DNA from: an uncultured Collinsella sp.
GTDB taxonomy: Bacteria; Actinomycetota; Coriobacteriia; Coriobacteriales; Coriobacteriaceae
Length of the DNA stretch: 64,000 nt
Assembly: GCA_958413895.1 (NCBI GenBank)
Contig: CATYVQ010000010.1
Location: 1-64,000 of the forward strand
Direction: 5' to 3'
Shown: one piece after another, positions 23,133-31,504 of the stretch
Position numbering within the stretch: the stretch's first letter is position 1
Layout: the number at the start of each line of letters is the position of its first letter
Made by a program: the position numbers and the translations under genes
Notes under the pieces: generated by a model
Seen by the model: only the letters and a program-made list of their open reading frames with translations
Databases searched by the model: none
Told to the model about the DNA's origin: nothing

Positions 23133-24119
23133 ATGCCGATTAATGATCCCGAGAAGTCGGAGAATATGCGCAAGTCCATCCGCGTGTATTCCGGTTCCTC
23201 CAACCGTCCCCTCGCTCAGAAGATCGCTGAGTACCTTGGGGTCGAGCTTTCGGGCCTTACGCTAAAGCAGTTCGCCAACGGTGAGATTTACGCCCGCTAC
23301 GACGAGACCGTCCGCGGCGCCGACGTCTTCCTGATTCAGTCCGTGGCCGGCGGCAACGTCAACGACATGCTCATGGAGCTGCTCATCGCCACCGACGCTG
23401 CCAAGCGCGCATCCGCCCGCTCCATCACCGCCGTCATCACCCACTACGGCTATGCCCGCCAGGACCGCAAGGCCGGCCCGCGCGAGCCCATCACCGCCCG
23501 TCTCGTCGCCAACCTGCTCGAGCGCGCCGGCGTCAACCGCATCATTACCCTCGACCTGCACCAGGGCCAGATCCAGGGCTTCTTTGATATCCCGGTCAAC
23601 CACCTGTCCGCGCTGCCGCTGTTTGGCCAGTACTACAACGACATGCACTTCGACACCGACAACCTGGTTGTCGTCTCCCCCGATGTGGGTCGTGCCAAGG
23701 CCGCCAAGAAGCTTTCCGACATGCTTGGCTGCGACCTGGCCATCGCCCACAAGGGCCGTCCGCGCCACAACGCCGCCGAGGTCATGGGCATCATCGGTGA
23801 CATCAAGGGCAAGACCTGCATCATCAACGACGACATGATCGACACCGCTGGCACCCTGTGCGCCAACGTCAAGGAGCTCAAGGCTATGGGCGCTGGCGAC
23901 ATCTACGTCTGCGCCACCCACGGCATCTTCTCCGGTCCGGCCATCGAGCGTCTGAACGACGCCCCGATCGTCGAGTGCCTCGTCACCGACGCCATTCCCG
24001 TCGAGGTCGGCGGCAAGATCAAGACCATCTCGGTCGCCGAGGAGTTCGCTCAGGCCATCTCCGCCGTTTACCACGAGGAGCCCGTCTCCACGCTCGTCGG
24101 CGGCGACTTCGCGCTGTAG
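23133..24119 (+). CDS. prs: Ribose-phosphate pyrophosphokinase
   Basis: 328 residues. Forms PRPP, the precursor used by the purine genes further along the window and for pyrimidine, NAD and histidine synthesis. Signature parts: RVYSGSSNRPLAQKIAEYLG, the HYGYARQDRKAGPREPI flexible loop, LDLHQGQIQGFF, and the PRPP loop DDMIDTAGTLC. The ATG at 23133 has AAGGAGAAGG upstream. Downstream of glmU, ends at a strong terminator. Confidence 0.97.
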   Translation: MPINDPEKSENMRKSIRVYSGSSNRPLAQKIAEYLGVELSGLTLKQFANGEIYARYDETVRGADVFLIQSVAGGNVNDMLMELLIATDAAKRASARSITAVITHYGYARQDRKAGPREPITARLVANLLERAGVNRIITLDLHQGQIQGFFDIPVNHLSALPLFGQYYNDMHFDTDNLVVVSPDVGRAKAAKKLSDMLGCDLAIAHKGRPRHNAAEVMGIIGDIKGKTCIINDDMIDTAGTLCANVKELKAMGAGDIYVCATHGIFSGPAIERLNDAPIVECLVTDAIPVEVGGKIKTISVAEEFAQAISAVYHEEPVSTLVGGDFAL

Positions 24120-24152
24120 TCCAACGCGCATCGCATCATCTTTGATGCTTTT

Positions 24153-24185
24153 AAAGGGTCGGAAGCTCGCTTCCGACCCTTTTTC
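24153..24185 (+). terminator. Terminator after prs
   Basis: AGGGTCGGAAG and CTTCCGACCCT pair around CTCG, followed by TTTTCT. Confidence 0.9.
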
Positions 24186-24204
24186 TATCCCTCGCCAACC
24201 TTCC

Positions 24205-24409
24205 CTGGACAATTAGTTCAGATACGTATTTTTTAAAGCTCCAAAGGGCCGTTCGAAACCTTCTGAGCTCCCCCGGCGGATGCCATGCCGCCCAAAGCTC
24301 ATCTTTTTCGAGCACAACCGCCGCATCTTTACCCTCAAATCGCCCTCGAAGGCCCTTAGAAACGTCTCGAACACCCGCCGCTTTATACGTATCTGAACTA
24401 ACTGTCCAG
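24205..24409. repeat. Palindromic element, copy 1, upstream of the nuclease-like gene
   Basis: 25-bp arms at 24205-24229 and 24385-24409 match at 24 positions (core TTAGTTCAGATACGTAT). The 155-base interior has further inverted segments (GAGGGCG-type). The same arm family recurs at 25732-25936 on the other side of the gene at 24572-25699. Confidence 0.85.
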
Positions 24410-24571
24410 TAGCTATCGTCAACCTTCGCGGCAAAGCTCAATTTCCTGCAATCCCCTCAACCGATTCCACCGATTTCATAACACCCAGCCGTTCGTGGCG
24501 CGCAGCGCCCCGCTGAGCGAAAAGAACGGCATGGTGGTCGCATTCTGCCGCCAACTTAGTACGTTATAGCT

Positions 24572-25699
24572 ATGACGACCGTGATTTCACATTTCTCCGC
24601 CCTCCGCGCAATTCGTCGCGCACGACGGGCGTACTCTGCCCTACCCTGGGACTCCGTTGATAGTGAACAGCAAGCACAGGCCTTGGCTAGCTGCATTCCC
24701 AATAATGACGCGATAGACTTTGGCGCACTTTCGATACTCGACGCCTGGAATGAAGATGATTCCGAACTACTCGATCTTCTCGTTTCAAACGAAGACAACA
24801 GACGCCCCGACAAGCGACTTCTTCAGCATATTCTCTCCGCTCCGCTTCCTGAAGGTGCAATTATGCACGTCGAGGCCGACATCTACGCAACGTCTCCTGC
24901 CATGACAGCCATGCTTTGTTCCAAGAATGAATCAGTCGCCAAAACCTTGATGCTTCTCATGGAATTGCTTGGAACCTACTCCCTTCCTCCCGGGGCAACA
25001 TATCCCATTGCCTATGACGGCATCTGGCCCAAGGGCGATGGCTGCGCAGCGACGGACGATCTTGATTGCCTGGGCGACCAGTCGGCGACCGAACAGCAGA
25101 ACGAAACCCGCTACGAACAGGCGCACTACAAATGCGAGCCCGCCACAACTATCGAAGAGCTTGAGGCGGTCGCACGCTTCGCCAAAAGTAGCTCATACGC
25201 CTCGTTTCGCACGGCAGTCAAACTTGCCCGACCCGGATCTGCATCCCCAGCCGAATCCCTAATGTTTGCCGTTCTCGGAGCGCCTATGCGCTTTGGCGGA
25301 TTCGGATGTTGCAGTCTGCCCATGGGAGGCCTGCTACTCAACTATCGAATCGACTTCGACACTCTTGCGGTCAACATGTCCTCCGGCATCCCTTACGCCA
25401 TCTGCGACCTATATTGCCCGGCCGCCGGAGTCGACAACGAATACAACGGAATTGGGCATGAGCTTCAAAACGCTCGCATCCACGATGGCAATCGAAATAA
25501 TGGCCTCAAGGCAATGGGCATCCACGTCTTGGTTATCAATCGCGACCAAATGAAAGACCTTGTTGCACTCGAAGCCTTCGCCCAAACGATGCATCGACTC
25601 GCGGGAGTCCGATTCCGATATCGCATCAAGGGCTATCGCAAGCGTCAGGCCGCTTGGCTCAACGCTCTGCGAGCCGGAATCGGCCTTGCGCCGGTCTAA
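24572..25699 (+). CDS. DUF559/Vsr-like (PD-(D/E)XK-type) domain protein
   Basis: 375 residues; no named family. The last 120 residues read ICDLYCPAAGVDNEYNGIGH, then HDGNRNNGLKAMGIHVLVIN, which matches the D...E-Y-x-G-x-x-H...D..R...L..GI.V pattern of DUF559 and very-short-patch-repair endonuclease folds. The upstream portion (SPAESLMFAVLGAPMRFGGF, then LPMGGLLLNYRIDF) corresponds in position to a similar segment in the gene at 59377-60411. The N-terminal 200 residues differ. The gene lies alone between two copies of one palindromic element (24205-24409 and 25732-25936). Function as a nuclease is inferred only. Confidence 0.7.
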   Translation: MTTVISHFSALRAIRRARRAYSALPWDSVDSEQQAQALASCIPNNDAIDFGALSILDAWNEDDSELLDLLVSNEDNRRPDKRLLQHILSAPLPEGAIMHVEADIYATSPAMTAMLCSKNESVAKTLMLLMELLGTYSLPPGATYPIAYDGIWPKGDGCAATDDLDCLGDQSATEQQNETRYEQAHYKCEPATTIEELEAVARFAKSSSYASFRTAVKLARPGSASPAESLMFAVLGAPMRFGGFGCCSLPMGGLLLNYRIDFDTLAVNMSSGIPYAICDLYCPAAGVDNEYNGIGHELQNARIHDGNRNNGLKAMGIHVLVINRDQMKDLVALEAFAQTMHRLAGVRFRYRIKGYRKRQAAWLNALRAGIGLAPV

Positions 25700-25731
25700 A
25701 CGGCGAATCACCCGTGCGCCGTCGAACAGGG

Positions 25732-25936
25732 CTGGACAGTTAGTTCAAATACGTATAAATGGACACATTGAATTAGGCTGCTTTGTAGCTATCTCTATAC
25801 CATTCGCCCTATTTGAAGGCAGGGTAGACTTCAAAACAGCGTCATATGGACTAACTAAAGTTCCAAAACAACGTATCGGCATCGAATTGAGCACTTCGAG
25901 TCCTCAGAACTTATACGTATCTGAGCTAACTGTCCA
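25732..25936. repeat. Palindromic element, copy 2, downstream of the nuclease-like gene
   Basis: Arms at 25732-25758 and 25911-25936 are near-perfect (core GGACAGTTAGTTCA, with ATACGTATAA). They belong to the same family as 24205-24409, and the overall length is equal (about 205 bp), but the interior is different. It begins 33 bases after the stop of the gene. Confidence 0.85.
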
Positions 25937-26050
25937 CTTCGGATTTTGACGGCGGCCCAAACGCCCCCAGACAACCTCAATTGCCCTCCATTTGACAGCG
26001 GCAACAGGGTCGCTCACCATAGCAGGCGACAAATCAACGAAAGGATGAAC

Positions 26051-26680
26051 ATGGCAGCTGCACAGCCGCTTAAGATTCGCATGGTTGCCGGACTTGGCAA
26101 CCCGGGCGAGGAATATGCCGAGACCCGCCACAACGCCGGCTTTAAGGCAATCGACGAGCTGGCCCGTCAGGCCGGCGTCACGTACTGGAAAAACCAGGCA
26201 GGCGCCGAGGTCGCGCTCATTAATATCAACGATGCCGAGGAAGAGAACGGCAAGCGCCAGATTGTACTGGTCAAGCCGCAGTCGTACATGAACACCTCGG
26301 GCGGGCCCATCTCCAAGCTCTGCCGCGAGTACAAGATCAAGGCCGAGGAGCTGCTCGTCATCCACGACGAGCTCGATATTCCCGCCGGCGACGTGCGTGT
26401 TAAGGTGGGCGGAGGCCATGCCGGTCACAACGGCCTGCGCTCCATCATCGACAAGATGGGCAGCCGCGACTTTAGCCGTATCCGCACCGGCATCGGCAAC
26501 CCTCCCGGCAAGATGGCCGTGGCAGACTACGTGCTCAAGCAGCTGCGCGCCCGCGAAGCCGAGGATTTCCAGGACACCTGCGCCCGCGCCGCAGATGCCG
26601 CCGGTCTGGCCATCGTCCACGGCGTAATCTACGCCCGCGATCACGTAAACGGCGCCGCTTCCGCCAACGGCAAGCACTAA
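26051..26680 (+). CDS. pth: Peptidyl-tRNA hydrolase
   Basis: 209 residues from the ATG at 26051 (AAAGGA upstream). Recycles peptidyl-tRNA. Signatures: GLGNPGEEYAETRHNAGF with the catalytic His region, KPQSYMNTSGGP, HDELDIPAGDVRVKVGGGHA and GHNGLRSI. The C-terminus extends slightly (ARDHVNGAASANGKH). It is flanked by palindromic elements on both sides. Confidence 0.96.
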   Translation: MAAAQPLKIRMVAGLGNPGEEYAETRHNAGFKAIDELARQAGVTYWKNQAGAEVALININDAEEENGKRQIVLVKPQSYMNTSGGPISKLCREYKIKAEELLVIHDELDIPAGDVRVKVGGGHAGHNGLRSIIDKMGSRDFSRIRTGIGNPPGKMAVADYVLKQLRAREAEDFQDTCARAADAAGLAIVHGVIYARDHVNGAASANGKH

Positions 26681-26683
26681 AAC

Positions 26684-26880
26684 CTACCATTTAGAGATGT
26701 TTATTTTGGCAGGTTTCATCTGCGGAAACGCCGCGGCGGCTGCGTCGCAATAAACCCTGTGCCGCTATACATATGCAACGCTCCAAAGGGGGCCGGCCTC
26801 ACCGAAGCGCGAGGCCGGCCCCCTTTGCCGTTTTGCCTGATAAAACCTGCCAAAATAAACCTCTCCCCCTTTGGCAGGTC
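26684..26880. repeat. REPIN-like pair of inverted REP hairpins
   Basis: Each end is a hairpin of the form AAACCTRCC...TTGGCAGGTTT (26684-26716 and 26841-26880), and the two are inverted to each other. The inner arms GTTTATTTTGGCAGGTTT (26699-26716) and AAACCTGCCAAAATAAAC (26843-26860) match perfectly. The centre holds GGGGGCCGGCCTC and GAGGCCGGCCCCC as another stem. A single copy of the same hairpin sits at 37784-37828. Confidence 0.8.
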
Positions 26881-26941
26881 GAAGTGGATAAACCCTGCTC
26901 CCAACCGCCGAAGACACACGTAAGTGACATGTCCATGAGGG

Positions 26942-26947
26942 TATAAT
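26942..26947 (+). promoter_or_regulatory. -10 box upstream of nfnA
   Basis: A perfect TATAAT lies 105 bases before the nfnA start. No consensus -35 is seen at the right distance, so an activator or alternative -35 may be needed. Confidence 0.4.
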
Positions 26948-27052
26948 TTGCACCGTATGTCTGCACAACGCCTGTGCGCGTACGGTTTTATTCGGGCTAC
27001 CGTCCATTTCCGTGGAGGCACGGTTCGGCGGCCCTAACAAGAGAGGGGTTCT

Positions 27053-27892
27053 ATGTATAAGATCCTGGAGAAGACGCAGTTCTCGGAGAAGGTGTTCAAG
27101 TTCCGCATCGAGGCGCCCGCAATCGCCAAGCATGCGCACGCTGGACAGTTCCTCATGGTCCGCGCCAACGAGACGGGCGAGCGCGTCCCGTTTACCCTGG
27201 CCGGCTGGAACGGTGACGAGGGCTGGGTCGAGTTCATCTTCATGGTGATCGGCAAGACCACCGAGATGCTGTCCACTTACGAAGCCGGCGAGTCGCTGCG
27301 CGACGTCGTGGGCCCGCTGGGCGTTCCCACCGAGATGGCCGAGGGCCCCTGCGCCGTCATTGGCGGCGGCGTCGGCCTGGCAATTGCCTTCCCGGTCGCC
27401 AAGCACCTGGTCGAGACCGGTCACGAGGTGCACGCCATCATGGGCGCCCGCACCAAGGACCTCCTGCTCATGGAGGACCAGTTCCGCGAGCTCCTCGACG
27501 AGGACCACATCCATATCACCACCGACGACGGTTCCTACGGAGAGCAGGGCGTTGTCACCGCTCCGCTGGAGCGCCTGCTGCAGGACAAGGCCGTGAGCCA
27601 GGTCTTCTGCGTCGGCCCCGTTCCGATGATGAAGTTCTCGACCCTCACCGCCCAGAAGTACGATACCCCCATCACCGCGTCGCTCAACCCCATCATGGTT
27701 GACGGCACCGGTATGTGCGGCTGCTGCCGCGTCGAGGTGGGCGGCGTGACCAAGTTCGCTTGCGTCGACGGCCCCGACTTCGATGCCACCCTGGTCGACT
27801 GGGATGACCTTCGTGCCCGCCAGGCCGCTTACCGTTCCGAAGAGGGCGAGTCCCTCAAGGCCTATGAGGAAAAGAGCTGCGCATGCCACTAG
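27053..27892 (+). CDS. nfnA: NfnA-type ferredoxin-NADP reductase subunit (SudB-like)
   Basis: 279 residues; ATG preceded by GAGAGGGG. The FAD-binding barrel (GERVPFTLAGWN), NAD(P)-binding region (AVIGGGVGLAIAFPVAKHL) and a C-terminal [2Fe-2S] site (DGTGMCGCCRVEVGG with FACVDGP) match the small subunit of the NADH-dependent reduced ferredoxin:NADP oxidoreductase. With the next gene it forms the electron-bifurcating Nfn complex in the cytoplasm, supplying NADPH in anaerobes. The stop overlaps the start of nfnB by 10 bases, implying coupled translation. Confidence 0.9.
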   Translation: MYKILEKTQFSEKVFKFRIEAPAIAKHAHAGQFLMVRANETGERVPFTLAGWNGDEGWVEFIFMVIGKTTEMLSTYEAGESLRDVVGPLGVPTEMAEGPCAVIGGGVGLAIAFPVAKHLVETGHEVHAIMGARTKDLLLMEDQFRELLDEDHIHITTDDGSYGEQGVVTAPLERLLQDKAVSQVFCVGPVPMMKFSTLTAQKYDTPITASLNPIMVDGTGMCGCCRVEVGGVTKFACVDGPDFDATLVDWDDLRARQAAYRSEEGESLKAYEEKSCACH

Positions 27893-29292
27893 TTAACGGT
27901 CGTTTCGTTGCCGATATGAAGTCGCCCCGCACCCCCGATAACGAGGAGCCGGCTGCCGAGCGCGCCTGCGACTTCCGCCCCGTCGACAAGGGCTTCACCG
28001 AGGAGATGGCGCTGGCCGAGGCCGAGCGCTGCCTCAACTGCAAGAAGCCGTTCTGTGTTGAGGGCTGCCCCGTCAACATCAACATTCCCCGCTTTATCGA
28101 GCAGATCCGCGCGAAGGACTTCGGCGGCGCTCTCGATACCATCCGCGAGGACTCCATGCTTCCCGCCATCTGCGGCCGCGTCTGCCCGCAGGAGAACCAG
28201 TGCGAGGGCAAGTGCATCCGTGGTAAGAAGTCCGAGCCCGTGGCCATCGGCCAGCTCGAGCGCTTCCTGGGTGATCGCCCCGAGCTCGCCTCCACGCCCA
28301 AGATGGCCCCCAAGAACGGCAAGAAGGTCGCCGTCGTCGGCTCCGGCCCGTCCGGCATCACCTGCGCCGGCGAGCTCGCCCGTAACGGCTTTGACGTTAC
28401 CGTCTTCGAGGCCTTCTTCACCGGCGGCGGCGTGCTGGTCTACGGCATCCCCGAGTTCCGTCTGCCCAAGGCGGTCGTCAAGCGCGAGATTGACGGCCTG
28501 GAGGACATGGGCGTCAAGTTTGAGTACAACTCCGTCGTGGGCAACATGGCCACGGCCGAGGAGCTGTTCGAGCAGGGCTTCGACGCCATCTACGTGGCGA
28601 CCGGCGCTGGCCTGCCCAAGTTCCTCAACGTCCCCGGCGAGAACCTGCCCAACGTCTTCTTCGCAAACGAGTACCTCACCCGCGTGAACCTGATGAAGGC
28701 CAACAAGTTCCCCGAGTACGACACCCCCACCAAGCACGGCAAGAACGTCGTTGTCTTTGGCGGCGGCAACGTGGCTATGGACGCCGTCCGTACCGCCAAG
28801 CGTCTGGGCGCCGAGCACGCCATCATCGCTTACCGCCGTACCGAGGACGAGATGCCCTGCCGTCGTGCCGAGCTGCACCACGCCAAGGCCGAGGGCGTCG
28901 AGGTTCTGCCGCTCGTTTCCCCGCTCGAGTTTGTCGCTGGCGAAGACGGCTCCGTGTGCGCCGTCAAGGTCCAGAAGATGGAGCTCGGCGAGCCCGACGA
29001 GTCCGGCCGTCGTCGCCCGGTGCCCATCGAGGGCGCCATCGAGGAGATCCCCTGCGACGTCGCGATCTCGGCTATCGGCACCAACGCCAACCCCTTCGCA
29101 AAGAAGATCGGCGGCAAGATGGAGCTCAACAAGTGGGGCTACATCGTCGCCGACGAGGAGACCGGCCAGACCACCGATCCCCGCATCTGGGCCGGCGGCG
29201 ACATCGTCACCGGTGCCGCTACGGTCATTCTGGCGATGGGCGCTGGCAAGAAGGCCGCCGCTTCCATCACCAAGAGCCTGCTGGGCGAGTAA
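27883..29292 (+). CDS. nfnB: NfnB-type NADPH subunit (GltA-like flavoprotein)
   Basis: 469 residues. The N-terminus has two [4Fe-4S] sets: CLNCKKPFCVEGCPVNINIP and CGRVCPQENQCEGKC. Two Rossmann folds follow (VVGSGPSGITCAGELA for FAD, FGGGNVAMDAVRTAKRL for NADPH) and the GGDIVTGAATVILAMGAGK end. It resembles the glutamate synthase small subunit, but the partner is nfnA and no large glutamate synthase gene is present, so the Nfn complex is the better call. It overlaps nfnA and ends at a strong terminator. Confidence 0.9.
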   Translation: MPLVNGRFVADMKSPRTPDNEEPAAERACDFRPVDKGFTEEMALAEAERCLNCKKPFCVEGCPVNINIPRFIEQIRAKDFGGALDTIREDSMLPAICGRVCPQENQCEGKCIRGKKSEPVAIGQLERFLGDRPELASTPKMAPKNGKKVAVVGSGPSGITCAGELARNGFDVTVFEAFFTGGGVLVYGIPEFRLPKAVVKREIDGLEDMGVKFEYNSVVGNMATAEELFEQGFDAIYVATGAGLPKFLNVPGENLPNVFFANEYLTRVNLMKANKFPEYDTPTKHGKNVVVFGGGNVAMDAVRTAKRLGAEHAIIAYRRTEDEMPCRRAELHHAKAEGVEVLPLVSPLEFVAGEDGSVCAVKVQKMELGEPDESGRRRPVPIEGAIEEIPCDVAISAIGTNANPFAKKIGGKMELNKWGYIVADEETGQTTDPRIWAGGDIVTGAATVILAMGAGKKAAASITKSLLGE

Positions 29293-29320
29293 TCACCCTC
29301 AGCGCTAGCCATTAAACGGC

Positions 29321-29358
29321 AAAGTCCCTGTCGAGCACACGCTCGGCGGGGACTTTTT
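29321..29358 (+). terminator. Terminator after nfnAB
   Basis: AAAGTCCC pairs with GGGACTTT, with an inner GTCGAGC/GCTCGGC stem, followed by TTCT. Confidence 0.85.
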
Positions 29359-29374
29359 CTATGCCGGCCGTCCC

Positions 29375-29409
29375 ACCACCACAAAGGTGCCTGTCCCCTT
29401 TGTGGTGGT
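29375..29409. repeat. REP-like hairpin with CTGTCCCC loop
   Basis: ACCACCACAAAGG and CCTTTGTGGTGGT pair perfectly around TGCCTGTCC. It follows the nfn terminator and overlaps the downstream side of the kinase-like gene on the other strand. Confidence 0.7.
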
Positions 29410-29418
29410 TTTGGTCGG

Positions 29419-30042
29419 TTAGCCTTCGAGTTGGGCCACCTTGTAGCGGTAGGCCGCGGCGATGACGTCCTTGCAGCCTTCGCGGCCCAGCTTGGCGCGG
29501 TTGACTACGATATCCTTACCGCTCGTCATCTTCCATTTGCCGGCACTGTAGCGCTTATAGAACGCCTCGCGCGCCTTCTGCTGCTGTTTGACCAGCTTGG
29601 CGCCCTTCTTTTTGTTAAGGCCACGCTTCTTGCGCACGATCTCGACGCGGTCCTCAAAGGGAGCGGTCACCAACACGGCAATGTGGTTGGGGTTGTTGCG
29701 AAGCAGATAATCGGACAGGCGGCCTTCGATAATGCAGCTCTCGGTCTCGCCCAAATCCAAAATCACCTGGCTCATCTTTTGGAACAACTTATCCGAGTAC
29801 GAACGCGCATCGTAGCGGTCGGGCAGAAACGCCATGTTCTCAACGGCCAGACGTTCGTCATAGGCGGCCATCTTATCGAGCGACTCGCCCGCGCGCAGCG
29901 ACGCACGTACCAGCAGCTCGTTATCGTACAGCGGAATCCCCAACTCGTCGGCAAGCATGCGACCAATCTCGTGGCCCTCGGCGCCAAAGTCGCGCGCGAT
30001 GGTAATGACCACAGGATTCTTCTTATTCTCCAGATCGCTCAT
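29419..30042 (-). CDS. Cytidylate kinase-like protein
   Basis: 207 residues from the ATG at 30042, eight bases after AAAGGAA. ITIARDFGAEGHEIGRMLAD followed by GIPLYDNELL is the AAA_26 cytidylate kinase-like P-loop pattern, in which the normal GxGGSGK is replaced by RDFGAEG. The later part is lysine-rich (RGLNKKKGAKLVKQQQKARE). The substrate is unknown; a nucleotide kinase role is inferred from the family. It follows the amino-acid ABC genes on the same strand, separated by a REP hairpin. Confidence 0.75.
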   Translation of the reverse strand: MSDLENKKNPVVITIARDFGAEGHEIGRMLADELGIPLYDNELLVRASLRAGESLDKMAAYDERLAVENMAFLPDRYDARSYSDKLFQKMSQVILDLGETESCIIEGRLSDYLLRNNPNHIAVLVTAPFEDRVEIVRKKRGLNKKKGAKLVKQQQKAREAFYKRYSAGKWKMTSGKDIVVNRAKLGREGCKDVIAAAYRYKVAQLEG

Positions 30043-30058
30043 CGCGATTCCTTTCTCT

Positions 30059-30089
30059 ATGTGACAAAGGGACAGTCCCTTTGTCACAT
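30059..30089. repeat. REP-like hairpin upstream of the kinase-like gene
   Basis: ATGTGACAAAGGGAC and GTCCCTTTGTCACAT pair perfectly around a single A. It ends about five bases from the ribosome site of the kinase-like gene and lies two bases beyond the permease stop. Confidence 0.8.
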
Positions 30090-30090
30090 T

Positions 30091-30729
30091 CTACGCTGCC
30101 ACGATGCGGCGCTGATACGCTCGGACCAGCAGCGAGATACCAAAGTTGAGCACAAAGTACATCGCAAACACCAGGCCGTAGAGCATAAGCACCTGCGACA
30201 GGTCGATCGCGTGGGCCATCACGACGTTTGCCGTGTACATGAGCTCGGCCACGTTAATGCCCGAAAGATACGAGCTGTCCTTGATGACAGTCGTGCACTG
30301 GCTAAACAGCGCCGGAATGATCGTCTTAAACGTCTGCGGCAGAATGATGTAGCGCATGGTGGCAAAGAAGCCAAAGCCTTGGCTCTGCGCTGCCTCAAAC
30401 TGGCCGCGCGGAATCGAGTTGAGGCCGCCGCGCACAATCTCGGCCATAACAGCGCTGGTAAACAGCGTAAAGGCGATGGTCGAAATCACAATGTCCAAAC
30501 CCTGCACCGTAAAGTAGATAAACAGGATCCACAGCAGGTTTGGCGTGCAGCGGAACAACTCGATATAGGCGCTCACCAAAATACGGAACGGGCGGGGCGC
30601 GTAGCTTTTAACGAGCGCCAGCACCGTGCCAAAGATGAGCGAGAAAAAGATCGACAGCGCCGAGATCTCGATCGTCTTAACAAAGCCGCCCCAAATGTAG
30701 AGCAGGTTGGTCGCGTTGAAGATTTCCAT
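30091..30729 (-). CDS. Polar amino-acid ABC transporter permease
   Basis: 212 residues, five membrane segments, HisM/GlnP type. The EAA loop reads GQFEAAQSQGFGFFATMRYI followed by ILPQTFKTIIPAL. It forms the membrane channel together with the second permease gene, three bases upstream. Member of an operon coding for ATPase, binding protein, permease and permease. Confidence 0.93.
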   Translation of the reverse strand: MEIFNATNLLYIWGGFVKTIEISALSIFFSLIFGTVLALVKSYAPRPFRILVSAYIELFRCTPNLLWILFIYFTVQGLDIVISTIAFTLFTSAVMAEIVRGGLNSIPRGQFEAAQSQGFGFFATMRYIILPQTFKTIIPALFSQCTTVIKDSSYLSGINVAELMYTANVVMAHAIDLSQVLMLYGLVFAMYFVLNFGISLLVRAYQRRIVAA

Positions 30730-30732
30730 GCG

Positions 30733-31479
30733 CTAGGCCTCCTCTACGTTGTCGAGCCCCAGCTCGGCCAGGCTCACGCCGCGCGGACGCTCCTTGGAGC
30801 GGCGCTCGAGCCACTGCACCAGCATGGCGAGCGGAAAGCAGATGATAAAGTACATAAGGCAGCAGACGATGTATCCCTGCAGGTAACCGTACAGACTCAC
30901 AAAGTTGTCGGAACGGTACATAAGGTCGCCGCCGGCCACAAGTGCCAGCACCGACGTGTTCTTGACCAGGTTGAGCGCCTGGTTACACAGCGGCGGCAGA
31001 ATGATCTTGAATGTCTGGGGCAGCACGATGTACCAATACGCCTGCGCACGGGTGAAGCCCTGGCTCTGGGCCGCTTCCATCTGACCGCGCGGAACCGCCT
31101 CGATACCAGTGCGGATGACCTCCGAAATGTAGGCCGCGTGATACAGGCCCACACCCAAGAAGCCCAGCACGAACGGCGCGATGCGCACCGGCTGGTCGGC
31201 ACCGGTTATGGCCTGCAAAAACTGCGGACCGGCCATGTACATAAAGAGCACCTGCACGGGCAACGGGGTGTTCTGGTAAAACTCCACGTACACGCGGCTT
31301 ATGGTGCGCAGCACGCGTGAACGAGTGGTTGAGAACACGCCCAGCAGCGTGCCCAGCACCAGCGACAGCAGCAGACCGGCAACGACCACCTGTAGCGTCA
31401 CACCAAAGCCCTCCCAGAAGGGCCCCATGTTTTGAAATGTCGTCGACCAACGGTCGGCGTCAAATAATCCTTCGAGCAT
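30733..31479 (-). CDS. Polar amino-acid ABC transporter permease
   Basis: 248 residues from the ATG at 31479 (AAGGAAGGAA upstream). The EAA loop GQMEAAQSQGFTRAQAYWYI and VLPQTFKIILPPL are typical. It has five predicted membrane segments and pairs with the permease at 30091-30729. The two-permease arrangement fits glutamate- or aspartate-type importers (GluC/GluD), but the substrate is not proven. Confidence 0.93.
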   Translation of the reverse strand: MLEGLFDADRWSTTFQNMGPFWEGFGVTLQVVVAGLLLSLVLGTLLGVFSTTRSRVLRTISRVYVEFYQNTPLPVQVLFMYMAGPQFLQAITGADQPVRIAPFVLGFLGVGLYHAAYISEVIRTGIEAVPRGQMEAAQSQGFTRAQAYWYIVLPQTFKIILPPLCNQALNLVKNTSVLALVAGGDLMYRSDNFVSLYGYLQGYIVCCLMYFIICFPLAMLVQWLERRSKERPRGVSLAELGLDNVEEA

Positions 31480-31504
31480 TCGATTCCTTCCTTGGACGAT
31501 GCGC

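Noticed and set aside
24151..24441. Reverse-strand 96-codon frame
   Set aside because: It lies almost wholly within the palindromic element 24205-24409 and the prs terminator; no ribosome site.
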